Source of the DNA: Nitrincola salilacus
GTDB lineage: Bacteria; Pseudomonadota; Gammaproteobacteria; Pseudomonadales; Balneatricaceae
DNA length: 64,000 bases
Direction: 5' to 3'
Assembly: GCF_046271865.1 (NCBI RefSeq)
Contig: NZ_CP176580.1
Coordinates: 434,001-498,000 of the forward strand
Shown in pieces: positions 17,383-25,127 of this stretch (position 1 is the stretch's first letter; every line of letters starts with the position of its first letter). The position numbers and the translations under genes were made by a program. The notes below the pieces were generated by a model. That model was not told the DNA's origin. It ran no database searches and saw nothing but the letters and a program-made list of their open reading frames with translations.

Positions 17383-17426
17383 GGTTTGTGTAAAGGCGGT
17401 TTGTGTAAAGACGGTTTGTGTCAGGC
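17383..17426 (+). repeat. Three tandem 15-base repeats upstream of the NSS transporter gene
   Basis: Units GGTTTGTGTAAAGGC, GGTTTGTGTAAAGAC and a 14-base GGTTTGTGTCAGGC follow directly on one another, with a further decayed TTGTGT afterwards. They lie in the smpB-transporter intergenic region about 60 bases before the start codon. Slippage product or a repeated regulator half-site. Confidence 0.75.
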
Positions 17427-17487
17427 TTGTGTTCCAGGCGATCGATATTACCTCAGGTCATTGTCCGGGCTATCAGATGGAATAACT

Positions 17488-18852
17488 ATGCGGCAAATGC
17501 TCTCCATTCAGGGTTCCTGGTCCAATCGCTGGATATTTATATTGGCTGCGATGGGCTCATCCGTCGGGCTTGGCAATATCTGGATGTTTCCGGTTATGAC
17601 AGGGCAGCACGGCGGTGGTGCATTTATCCTGATCTACCTGCTGTGTATGCTGCTCGTTGCAGTGCCGATCATGATGGCAGAAGTGGTGATTGGGCGACAT
17701 GCCCGGCAGAATCCCGTGAATGCCATAGAGGATGCTGCCGTGTCAGCCGGTGCCAGCAAGCGTTGGCGCTTTGTTGGCATTCTGGCCATTCTCAGCGGCT
17801 TTCTGATCTTCTCTTATTACTCGGTCGTGGCCGGTTGGGTGTTACATTATCTGGTTGCGATGATCACCGGTCAGCTCAATGGTCTTGGTGTGGAGCAGAC
17901 CTCAAGCTTTTTCAATGCGTTACTGGCTGATTCTGGCATGCTGCTTCTGTGGCACAGCCTCTTTGTGCTGCTGGTGATCTGGGTGTTGGGACAGGGGATT
18001 GAGCGCGGGCTGGATCGGGCCATGCGCTTCCTGATGCCAGTGTTATTTCTGATGTTGTTCATGCTGCTGGGTTTTGCACTCACGACGGGTGAGTTTGTAT
18101 CTGCTACCGAATACCTGTTCAACGTTCATCCTCAGGATATCAGCTGGGATTCTGTTTTGATTGCTCTGGGCCACTCATTCTTCACGCTTGCGCTGGGTGT
18201 GGGCGTAATCATGGCTTATTCGGCTTACATGGGTAAAAGTGATGCTATTACTCCCACTGTGATAGCCGTCGGGGTATTCGACACGCTGGTTGCCTTGCTG
18301 ATAGGGCTGGTGGTTGTGACGGTGGTGATGGCTGCACAAATGGAGCTGCGAGCGGGTCCCGGATTGCTGTTTGTCACTTTGCCCGTTGCCTTTGTACAGT
18401 TACCTGGAGGGCAGGTGTTCGGTTTTCTGTTCTTCCTGTTGGCAGCTGTGGCTGCACTGACCTCTGCGATCTCATTGCTGGAGCCAGCGACGGCATGGGT
18501 GACGGAGCGTTTCAAGTGGTCACGCGCCAGAGCGGTGTTGTTGTTGGGGGTGCTTGCCTGGGGGCTGGGTGTGGCTGCACTCTTTTCGCTGGGGCAATTG
18601 TCCGATCTGAGGCTTCTGGGTGTCAGTATTTTTGATTTGATAGATACCACCACTATTCTCTTCCTGCCTATGGGGGGGATTGCTGTGGCTCTGTTGGCCG
18701 GGTGGGTGCTGGATAAGGAGATGCTGCTGTCGGAGCTTGCGTTGTCCAGTGCCACGCTGGCAGCGCTTTGGTTGTGGTTGCTGAGATTTATCGCACCGGC
18801 CGCAGTAGGCCTCATTTTTGTCATGAATCTGTATAATGCGCTCTATTCGTAA
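17488..18852 (+). CDS. Sodium-dependent transporter of the NSS (SNF/LeuT) family
   Basis: A 454-residue LeuT-fold symporter that takes up amino acids or related compounds using the sodium gradient. Helix 1 contains GSSVGLGNIWMFP, the unwound sodium/substrate-binding motif. Further helices fill the protein to give 11-12 spans, as in short bacterial members such as TyT1. Start at 17488 puts the family N-terminus (SNRWIFILAAMGS) at the usual place; an upstream in-frame extension to 17386 would encode only the tandem repeat region. It separates smpB from ratA, which are near neighbours in E. coli. Substrate unknown. Confidence 0.88.
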   Translation: MRQMLSIQGSWSNRWIFILAAMGSSVGLGNIWMFPVMTGQHGGGAFILIYLLCMLLVAVPIMMAEVVIGRHARQNPVNAIEDAAVSAGASKRWRFVGILAILSGFLIFSYYSVVAGWVLHYLVAMITGQLNGLGVEQTSSFFNALLADSGMLLLWHSLFVLLVIWVLGQGIERGLDRAMRFLMPVLFLMLFMLLGFALTTGEFVSATEYLFNVHPQDISWDSVLIALGHSFFTLALGVGVIMAYSAYMGKSDAITPTVIAVGVFDTLVALLIGLVVVTVVMAAQMELRAGPGLLFVTLPVAFVQLPGGQVFGFLFFLLAAVAALTSAISLLEPATAWVTERFKWSRARAVLLLGVLAWGLGVAALFSLGQLSDLRLLGVSIFDLIDTTTILFLPMGGIAVALLAGWVLDKEMLLSELALSSATLAALWLWLLRFIAPAAVGLIFVMNLYNALYS

Positions 18853-18872
18853 ATAGTCTGGTTGATGATTAC

Positions 18873-19304
18873 ATGACTGAAGTAAATCGCAGTGCCCTGG
18901 TGTTGCATACTGCAGAGCAGATGTTTGATCTGATCAATGATGTCAGACATTACCCGGAATTTTTGCCCGGATGTGTACGTACCGAAGTGATTCGGGAAAC
19001 GGATTCCGAGATTGAAGCGACGTTGTATCTGGCGAAAGCGGGTCTGAAATACAGTTTTACGACCCGCAACCAGTTACAAAGGCCGAAGCGGATGGAGATA
19101 GCACTGGTGGAGGGGCCATTTTCCTCCTTCAGTGGTACCTGGGTGCTGACGCCGCTGAGTGAGGAGGCCTGCAAGGTTGAGTTTACACTCAAATTTGAGT
19201 TCAAAGGCAGCTTGACGAGTATGGCAATGAACAAGCTGTTCAATTCGGTTGCGACCAGTATGGTGGAAGTATTTGTTGAACGCGCCGATAAGGTGTATGG
19301 CTGA
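18873..19304 (+). CDS. ratA: RatA-type START/coenzyme Q-binding protein (Coq10 family)
   Basis: A 143-residue SRPBCC/START-fold protein like E. coli RatA (YfjG) and mitochondrial Coq10. Conserved segments include LVLHTAEQMFDLINDVR, YPEFLPGC and the C-terminal helix SMVEVFVERAD. E. coli RatA was reported to block ribosome subunit joining; the Coq10 relation suggests ubiquinone handling. It begins 20 bases after the transporter gene and is followed 14 bases later by rnfH, the common ratA-ratB (rnfH) order. Confidence 0.9.
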   Translation: MTEVNRSALVLHTAEQMFDLINDVRHYPEFLPGCVRTEVIRETDSEIEATLYLAKAGLKYSFTTRNQLQRPKRMEIALVEGPFSSFSGTWVLTPLSEEACKVEFTLKFEFKGSLTSMAMNKLFNSVATSMVEVFVERADKVYG

Positions 19305-19318
19305 AAGGCTTGAATAAG

Positions 19319-19621
19319 ATGATGACAGTTGAGGTGGCTTACGCGCTGCCAGATGAGCAGAAAATAGTATCCTTGCAGGTCGATGAGGTCTGTACGGTTT
19401 ATGAAGCGGTGATTCAGTCGCGGATTGTAGAGCATTTTCCTGACATTGATCCGGACAGTAATCCCATGGGGGTGTTCGGCAAATCAGTGAAAGATCCGAA
19501 GTCGGTGCAGTTGCACCCAGGTGATCGAGTGGAAATTTATCGTCCGCTGTTGGCTGACCCTAAAGAGATCAGGGCACGCAAGGCGGCCGAAAAAGCAAAA
19601 GCGGAAAAGGCTCAGAGCTGA
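19319..19621 (+). CDS. rnfH: RnfH family ubiquitin-like protein
   Basis: A protein of about 100 residues of the RnfH/YfjF (RatB) family, a beta-grasp fold. MTVEVAYALP, the LHPGDRVEIYRPLLADPKE segment and the Lys/Ala-rich tail are family hallmarks. AAGG lies 10 bases before ATG 19319; a second ATG follows at once and a TTG at 19310 is too close to any ribosome site. Named for linkage to the Rnf complex in Rhodobacter, but there is no rnf gene here; its function is unclear. Confidence 0.88.
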   Translation: MMTVEVAYALPDEQKIVSLQVDEVCTVYEAVIQSRIVEHFPDIDPDSNPMGVFGKSVKDPKSVQLHPGDRVEIYRPLLADPKEIRARKAAEKAKAEKAQS

Positions 19622-19660
19622 CGCGCGCGTTGAATGGCGCGCATCAGGTTAATCAGTCAT

Positions 19661-19993
19661 TTACTGATTGTTGGCAGATGATGGTTTGTAGTCGCCGCTG
19701 ATGCGGGATAGCTCGCCATCGGTGAAATAGATAGTGACACGCTCGCGAGTCACAGTACCGCCGCCGGGCTTCATGCTGTAGATGTAGTCCCATCGATCAT
19801 CGTTGAAGGTGTCTGTGACCAGCGGGGTGCCCAGTACATAGCGCACCTGGCTTTGAGTCATGCCGGGGCGGAGTTGATCCACCATCTCCTGCGTAACAAT
19901 GTTTCCCTGTGGAATGTCGATCTTGTATACACCGGGAAAAGAGCATGCTGAAACAAGAAAGCTCACTGTGATGGCAATCAAAATCTTTCGCAT
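19661..19993 (-). CDS. bamE: Outer membrane assembly lipoprotein BamE
   Basis: A 110-residue lipoprotein of the BAM complex that inserts outer-membrane barrels. Signal peptide with lipobox LVSAC, acylated Cys17. The SmpA/OmlA domain shows the IPQGN, LRPGMTQSQVRYVLGTPL and RWDYIY motifs. It converges with rnfH and diverges from fur across 89 bases, the gene order shared by many gammaproteobacteria. Confidence 0.95.
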   Translation of the reverse strand: MRKILIAITVSFLVSACSFPGVYKIDIPQGNIVTQEMVDQLRPGMTQSQVRYVLGTPLVTDTFNDDRWDYIYSMKPGGGTVTRERVTIYFTDGELSRISGDYKPSSANNQ

Positions 19994-20021
19994 CGGTAAA
20001 TAACTTCCACTTTGCCGTATA

Positions 20022-20033
20022 AATAATGATAAT
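20022..20033 (+). promoter_or_regulatory. Candidate Fur box in the bamE-fur intergenic region
   Basis: AATAATGATAAT matches 11 of 12 positions of the first two GATAAT hexamers of the Fur consensus; the third hexamer is poor. It lies 50 bases before the fur start codon, so Fur autoregulation is plausible. Confidence 0.5.
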
Positions 20034-20082
20034 AAAGTCTACCACTGCATATCCCTTAGCGCATAGTGAATAGAGACAGATT

Positions 20083-20496
20083 ATGACACTTGAAAATCAA
20101 GAACTTCGTAAAGCAGGGCTGAAAGTCACCTTGCCCAGAGTAAAAATCTACCAGCTGCTGGAGCGGGCAGGAGAGGGCGAGCATTTCAGCGCTGAAGATA
20201 TTTACAAGCTCCTGATGGAAACAGGTGAAGATGTTGGCTTGGCAACTGTTTACCGCGTCCTGACTCAGTTTGAGGCGGCAGGCCTGGTCTGTCGGCACCA
20301 CTTTGAAGGTGGCCACTCGGTATTCGAGCTTGCGCGCGAAGATGACCACGACCATATGGTCTGTGTGAAAACGGGTAAGGTTGTTGAGTTCAACAACCCT
20401 GAGCTGAATGCTCTTCTGGAGTCTATTGCTGTAGAGCATGGCTTCACGGTTACAGACAGAACCCTCTATCTGTACGGCCATTTCGATAAAAAATAA
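20083..20496 (+). CDS. fur: Ferric uptake regulator Fur
   Basis: A 137-residue iron-sensing repressor. It has the winged-helix DNA-binding domain (LRKAGLKVTLPRVKI, then VGLATVYRVLTQFEAAGLV) and the metal-binding dimerisation domain with the HHFEGGHSVFEL and DHDHMVC segments. The second CxxC pair of some Fur proteins is absent, as in Pseudomonas Fur. Fe(II)-Fur binds Fur boxes to repress iron uptake genes. Divergent from bamE and convergent with recN. Confidence 0.96.
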   Translation: MTLENQELRKAGLKVTLPRVKIYQLLERAGEGEHFSAEDIYKLLMETGEDVGLATVYRVLTQFEAAGLVCRHHFEGGHSVFELAREDDHDHMVCVKTGKVVEFNNPELNALLESIAVEHGFTVTDRTLYLYGHFDKK

Positions 20497-20518
20497 GGCG
20501 AGAGCCTCTGCTGAATAA

Positions 20519-22189
20519 TCAGCTTGGGCTCAGCATCTCCTGGGCATGCAGGATGGTGGCTTCGGTGAGTTCTATTCCACCGAGCATACGGGCCACTTCC
20601 TGAATGCGCTTGTTTTCATCCAGAAGATTGATGCGAGTCTGTGTCAGCTGTCCCTTGGCTTGCTTGCTGACAAACAGGTGCTGATCCCCCTGCGCTGCCA
20701 CCTGAGGTTGGTGAGTCACGCAGAGTACCTGGGTGCGTTGTCCCAACTCCTTGAGCATTTTTCCGACTACTTCGGCAATGGCGCCACCGATGCCGACATC
20801 CACCTCATCAAAGATCAGGGTCGGTGTGGCGCTGGTCTGGGCAGTGATCACCTGAATCGCCAAGCTGATACGTGACAGCTCACCCCCTGAGGCGACTTTG
20901 GCCAGAGGGCGGGCTTGCAGCCCTTTGTTGGTGCTGATCAGGAACTCAACTTCCTCCATGCCGTTGGCGCTGCCTTTGCTGGCATCCAGTGGCTGAAGGG
21001 AAACCGTAAAGCTGGCAGCCATCATGCCCAGACTGTGTAACTGCTGGTCCACTGCTTTGTTGAGCGTCACTGCCGCCTTGTTGCGCTGCAAGCTGAGGGC
21101 TGTTGCCTTGGTGAGATAATCCTCGTGCGCGGCGGTTACGGCCAACTCCATCTCTTCCAGTATTTCATCGGAGCGTTGGATCTCATCCAACTCTCCCTGC
21201 AGTGAGCGATGCAGTTCAAGTAGCTGTTCAGGCTGTACGCGATGCTTGCGGGCAACATCGTAAATCAGTGTCAGGCGCTCTTCCACTTCCAACTGACGCT
21301 GTGGGTTGATCTCGACCAGGTCGAGGTAGTGTCGAATTTCTCGGCTTGCCTCTTCCAGTTGGATCTGGGCGTTGTTGAGCATATCGCCAGCTTGCAGTAG
21401 TGCTGGTGCCTGGCTGTTCAGGCTTGCCAGCAGTTGTTGGCAGTGGCTGAGCAGGCTGATGCAATTTTCATTTTCACCTTCACTGGCGATTTCAAGCAGT
21501 TGGTGGCCAGTGCTGAGCAGAGTGCCGGCATTGTCCAGCATGCGCTGCTCCTCCTCCAATTGCTGTAGTTCATTGTCTTGAATGGCCAGTTGGTCCAGCT
21601 CTTCAATCTGATAGTTCAGCAACTGCAGTCGAGCGTCTTGCTCGGCATTCTGTTCGCGCTTTGAGATCAGTTCATTCTGCTGGCGCTGCCAGGCATGATA
21701 GGCCTTGCGTACCTGATCTGACAATTCGGTCTGGCGTGCATACTGATCGAGCAGTGTTCGATGATGCTCTTTTTTCAGCAGGCGCTGGTGCTCATGCTGG
21801 CCATGAATGTCGACCAGAAACTGACCCAGTTCACGCAAATGGGCCAAAGGCACTGGTTGGCCGTTGATATAGCTGCGGCTGCGTCCCTCGCGGGTAACGA
21901 TGCGGCGCAACTGGCACTCCTCCTCATCCTGATCGAGGTCCTGTGCCTGGAGCCACTCGCGAGCCTCGGGGATCTGTTGCAGATCGAAAATGGCAGTGAT
22001 TTCAGCGCGCTCTGCGCCGCTTCGGACGGTGTCGCTGTCGGCACGATCCCCCAGTGTCAGGGCAAGTGCATCCAGCATGATCGACTTCCCGGCTCCGGTC
22101 TCGCCGCTGATAACGGTCATGCCGGATGAAAGGTCGATATCCAGTTCGTCTACGATGGCAAAGTTGCGGATGATCAGGTGCGTCAGCAT
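20519..22189 (-). CDS. recN: DNA repair protein RecN
   Basis: A 556-residue SMC-like ATPase acting in double-strand-break repair. Walker A at about residues 30-37 (GETGAGKS), a long coiled-coil middle region (about 160-370), the ABC signature LSRISLA with upstream SGGE, and Walker B (LIFDEVDVGIGG) near residue 465. Length is normal for the family. A candidate LexA box overlaps the region just before the start codon, which fits the SOS regulation known for E. coli recN. Divergent from grpE. Confidence 0.96.
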   Translation of the reverse strand: MLTHLIIRNFAIVDELDIDLSSGMTVISGETGAGKSIMLDALALTLGDRADSDTVRSGAERAEITAIFDLQQIPEAREWLQAQDLDQDEEECQLRRIVTREGRSRSYINGQPVPLAHLRELGQFLVDIHGQHEHQRLLKKEHHRTLLDQYARQTELSDQVRKAYHAWQRQQNELISKREQNAEQDARLQLLNYQIEELDQLAIQDNELQQLEEEQRMLDNAGTLLSTGHQLLEIASEGENENCISLLSHCQQLLASLNSQAPALLQAGDMLNNAQIQLEEASREIRHYLDLVEINPQRQLEVEERLTLIYDVARKHRVQPEQLLELHRSLQGELDEIQRSDEILEEMELAVTAAHEDYLTKATALSLQRNKAAVTLNKAVDQQLHSLGMMAASFTVSLQPLDASKGSANGMEEVEFLISTNKGLQARPLAKVASGGELSRISLAIQVITAQTSATPTLIFDEVDVGIGGAIAEVVGKMLKELGQRTQVLCVTHQPQVAAQGDQHLFVSKQAKGQLTQTRINLLDENKRIQEVARMLGGIELTEATILHAQEMLSPS

Positions 22190-22200
22190 GGCATCACTAC

Positions 22201-22216
22201 ATGGTTATTTATACAG
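22201..22216 (-). promoter_or_regulatory. Candidate LexA (SOS) box upstream of recN
   Basis: On the minus strand CTGT, eight AT-rich bases (ATAAATAA), then CCAT. The first half is perfect and the second is weak against ACAG, similar to the CCAG half-site in E. coli recN. It ends 11 bases before the start codon. Confidence 0.5.
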
Positions 22217-22292
22217 TGTTTAATGTATAAGGCATTTTGATTTTGCCTGCAAGCCCTGTTGTTAAATGTAGCGCAAAAAAACGCTATTTAAC

Positions 22293-22320
22293 CTTGAATA
22301 GTCTGAGTGTATCCCCATAT
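22293..22320 (+). promoter_or_regulatory. Sigma-32 heat-shock promoter for grpE
   Basis: CTTGAAT, 13-base spacer, CCCCATAT: one mismatch to the RpoH consensus CTTGAAA-N(11-16)-CCCCATNT. It lies 50 bases before the grpE start. Confidence 0.88.
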
Positions 22321-22370
22321 ACGGTGGCAACGAGTTGTGTAACAAGAATTGAACAATGGGAGAAGAGCTG

Positions 22371-23006
22371 ATGGCAAATGAGCAGCAAGACCAACATCAG
22401 GCTGATGTTCAGGAGCATGCAGATAAGCAGCAGGCACCTCAGGCTGGTGATCAGGGTTCTGCACAGGCAAATGCCGACGATATGGCTTCAGCTGATGATG
22501 TGATAGATACGGGGTCTACCGATCAGGTCTCCGATAAGGGGCTGGATCAGTTACAGGCGATGGAAGAGATTAAAGTCCTGAAAGGGCAGTTGGCTGATTT
22601 GCAACTGCGCGCACAGGCTGAGATTCAGAACACTCGCCGCCGAGCCGAGCAGGATGTCGAGCGGGCTCATAAATACGCTCTGGATAAATTTGTGGCTGAG
22701 TTGTTGCCGGTGATTGACAGCCTTGAGCGGGCGGTTGATGCCTGCAAGGGTGATGATCCAAGCATTCAGGCCATTCGTGAAGGTAATGAGCTGACGCTGA
22801 GTATCTTCACCGCTGCTCTGACCAAGTTCAACGTCGAGATGGTTGATCCTCAGGGGCAGCCGTTTGACCCTGAGCTGCATCAGGCCATGTCGTTGGTTGA
22901 TGCCCCTGATGCTGAGCCGAAAAGTGTTGTAGCCGTCATGCAGAAAGGTTTCACGCTGCATGGCCGATTGGTACGCCCGGCCATGGTTATGGTCGCGAAA
23001 GGGTGA
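22371..23006 (+). CDS. grpE: Nucleotide exchange factor GrpE
   Basis: A 211-residue co-chaperone that releases ADP from DnaK. An acidic Gln-rich N-terminal tail (about 1-55) is followed by a long helix (LKGQLADLQLRAQAEIQN) that forms the dimer stalk, then the beta-domain (VDPQGQPFDPELHQAMS, LHGRLVRPAMVMVAK). GGAGA lies before the ATG at 22371; an upstream in-frame ATG at 22356 overlaps that ribosome site and was not chosen. First gene of the grpE-dnaK-dnaJ-dapB cluster, with its own heat-shock promoter. Confidence 0.96.
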   Translation: MANEQQDQHQADVQEHADKQQAPQAGDQGSAQANADDMASADDVIDTGSTDQVSDKGLDQLQAMEEIKVLKGQLADLQLRAQAEIQNTRRRAEQDVERAHKYALDKFVAELLPVIDSLERAVDACKGDDPSIQAIREGNELTLSIFTAALTKFNVEMVDPQGQPFDPELHQAMSLVDAPDAEPKSVVAVMQKGFTLHGRLVRPAMVMVAKG

Positions 23007-23015
23007 TTGTCAGCG

Positions 23016-23043
23016 CTTGAAATTGATTCAGGCGGCCCCATAT
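23016..23043 (+). promoter_or_regulatory. Sigma-32 heat-shock promoter for dnaK
   Basis: CTTGAAA, 13-base spacer, CCCCATAT: an exact consensus RpoH promoter, located nine bases after the grpE stop and 63 before the dnaK start. It lets dnaK-dnaJ be induced independently of grpE. Confidence 0.92.
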
Positions 23044-23106
23044 AACTGTTAACGATTTTTACAGAATTCATGTCCCGCTCGTGGACGCAAAATACTGGAG
23101 TAGAAA

Positions 23107-25023
23107 ATGGGTAGAATTATTGGTATCGATCTTGGAACCACCAACTCTTGTGTGTCGATCCTTGATGGAGATAAAACCAGAGTTATCGAGAACTCAGAGG
23201 GTGATCGTACAACCCCTTCCATCATTGCCTATACCAATGATGGTGAGATCCTGGTCGGTCAGTCAGCCAAGCGTCAGGCGGTGACCAATCCAGATAATAC
23301 GATTTTTGCCATCAAGCGTCTGATTGGTCGCCGTTTCGGTGACGACGTAGTGCAGAAAGATATCAAGATGGTGCCTTACAAAATTATCAAAGCTGAGAAC
23401 GGCGACGCCTGGGTTCAGGTGAGAGATAATAAGATGGCGCCGCAGCAGGTGTCTGCCGAAATTCTGAAGAAAATGAAGAAAACGGCTGAAGACTATCTGG
23501 GCGAGCCAGTGACCGAAGCAGTTATCACGGTACCTGCCTACTTCAACGATTCGCAGCGCCAGGCAACCAAGGATGCCGGTCGTATTGCGGGTCTTGAGGT
23601 GAAACGTATCATCAACGAGCCAACGGCTGCAGCACTGGCCTATGGTCTGGACAAGAGCAAGGGCGACAAGACCATTGCGGTTTATGACCTGGGTGGTGGT
23701 ACGTTTGACGTCTCCATTATCGAAATCGCCGATGTTGATGGCGAGCACCAGTTTGAAGTACTGGCGACCAACGGTGATACCTTCCTCGGTGGTGAAGACT
23801 TTGACCTGGCGCTGATCAACTACCTGGCAGACCAGTTCAAGAAAGAAAGTGGTATCGATCTTCACAACGACCCTCTGGCGCTGCAGCGTCTGAAAGAAGC
23901 GGCCGAGAAGGCCAAAGTTGAGCTGTCCAGCTCGCAGCAGACAGATGTTAACCTGCCTTACATCACCGCTGATGCGTCAGGCCCGAAACATCTTAATGTT
24001 CGTGTTACGCGTGCCAAGCTGGAGTCGCTGGTAGAGGATCTGGTTGATCGCTCTATGGAGCCTTGCCGCATTGCATTGAAAGATGCCGGCCTGTCTGCAT
24101 CCCAGATTGACGAGGTTATCCTGGTCGGTGGTCAGACACGTATGCCAATGGTGCAGAAGAAAGTCACAGATTTCTTCGGCAAAGAGCCGCGCAAGGATGT
24201 TAACCCTGATGAAGCGGTTGCCATAGGTGCAGGTATTCAGGCAGCGGTTCTGTCTGGTGACGTGAAAGACGTACTACTGCTCGACGTCACTCCGCTGACG
24301 CTGGGTATCGAAACCATGGGCGGCGTTGCGACACCAGTGATCGATAAGAACACCACGATTCCTACCAAGAAATCACAGGTGTTCTCGACTGCTGACGACA
24401 ATCAGGGTGCCGTGACTATCCATGTCGTTCAGGGTGAGCGCAAGCAGGCTTCACAGAACAAATCACTGGGTCGTTTTGATCTGGCAGATATTCCACCGGC
24501 GCCACGTGGTGTCCCTCAGATCGAAGTAACTTTCGATATCGATGCCAACGGTATCCTGAACGTATCCGCCAAGGACAAGGCAACCGGCAAGCAGCAGTCA
24601 ATCATCATCAAGGCCTCAACCGGTCTGAGTGATGAAGAGATCGAAAAAATGGTCCGCGATGCTGAAGCACACGCCGATGATGACCGTCGCTTTGAAGAGC
24701 TGACGACTGCACGTAACCAGGGCGATGCCATGGTTCATACGGCCAAGAAAACATTGAAAGATGCCGCAGACAAGGTCAGCGACAGCGAAAAAACCAGCAT
24801 TGAAGCGGCAATTGCTGAGCTGGAAGAGGTGCTGACAGCTGATGATAAGGCTGCCATCGAAAGCAAGACCGAAGCCCTGACGGCTGCGATCTCCTCTGTG
24901 GCTGAAAAGATGTATGCCGATGCGGCTCAGGCTGATTCTGCTGCAGATGATGCGACAGAAAAGCAGACAGCAGACGATGTTGTTGATGCTGAGTTCGAAG
25001 AGGTCAAGGACGATAAGAAGTAA
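23107..25023 (+). CDS. dnaK: Chaperone DnaK (Hsp70)
   Basis: A 638-residue Hsp70. The nucleotide-binding domain starts IIGIDLGTTNSCV, includes DLGGGTFDVSI and the VILVGGQTRMP segment, and is joined by the DVLLLDVTPLTLG linker to the substrate-binding domain. The lid region ends in an Asp/Ala-rich tail with the EEVKDDKK C-terminus that helps bind co-chaperones and substrates. Works with GrpE and DnaJ, encoded on either side. A GC-rich hairpin separates it from dnaJ. Confidence 0.98.
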   Translation: MGRIIGIDLGTTNSCVSILDGDKTRVIENSEGDRTTPSIIAYTNDGEILVGQSAKRQAVTNPDNTIFAIKRLIGRRFGDDVVQKDIKMVPYKIIKAENGDAWVQVRDNKMAPQQVSAEILKKMKKTAEDYLGEPVTEAVITVPAYFNDSQRQATKDAGRIAGLEVKRIINEPTAAALAYGLDKSKGDKTIAVYDLGGGTFDVSIIEIADVDGEHQFEVLATNGDTFLGGEDFDLALINYLADQFKKESGIDLHNDPLALQRLKEAAEKAKVELSSSQQTDVNLPYITADASGPKHLNVRVTRAKLESLVEDLVDRSMEPCRIALKDAGLSASQIDEVILVGGQTRMPMVQKKVTDFFGKEPRKDVNPDEAVAIGAGIQAAVLSGDVKDVLLLDVTPLTLGIETMGGVATPVIDKNTTIPTKKSQVFSTADDNQGAVTIHVVQGERKQASQNKSLGRFDLADIPPAPRGVPQIEVTFDIDANGILNVSAKDKATGKQQSIIIKASTGLSDEEIEKMVRDAEAHADDDRRFEELTTARNQGDAMVHTAKKTLKDAADKVSDSEKTSIEAAIAELEEVLTADDKAAIESKTEALTAAISSVAEKMYADAAQADSAADDATEKQTADDVVDAEFEEVKDDKK

Positions 25024-25056
25024 GCTGTCCGCGCCTGTTCGATAGGGTATGTGTGG

Positions 25057-25080
25057 CGACGCGGGCTTATGCCCGCGTTG
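25057..25080 (+). terminator. GC-rich hairpin between dnaK and dnaJ
   Basis: A stem of eight Watson-Crick pairs (25059-25066 with 25071-25078), extendable by two more, and a TTAT loop. There is no T-run, so it is more likely a partial attenuator or RNA-processing/stability element, lowering dnaJ relative to dnaK. Confidence 0.55.
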
Positions 25081-25127
25081 TCGTGTCCGGCTTCATTTGA
25101 AGTCTACAACCGGATCAGATTCGGATT

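Noticed and set aside
17383..17426. Possible CRISPR-like array
   Set aside because: The repeats are directly tandem with no spacers, and no cas genes are present.
19622..19660. GCGCGC-rich dyad between rnfH and bamE as a terminator
   Set aside because: The stem is short and has no T-run on either side, so it was not listed as a terminator.
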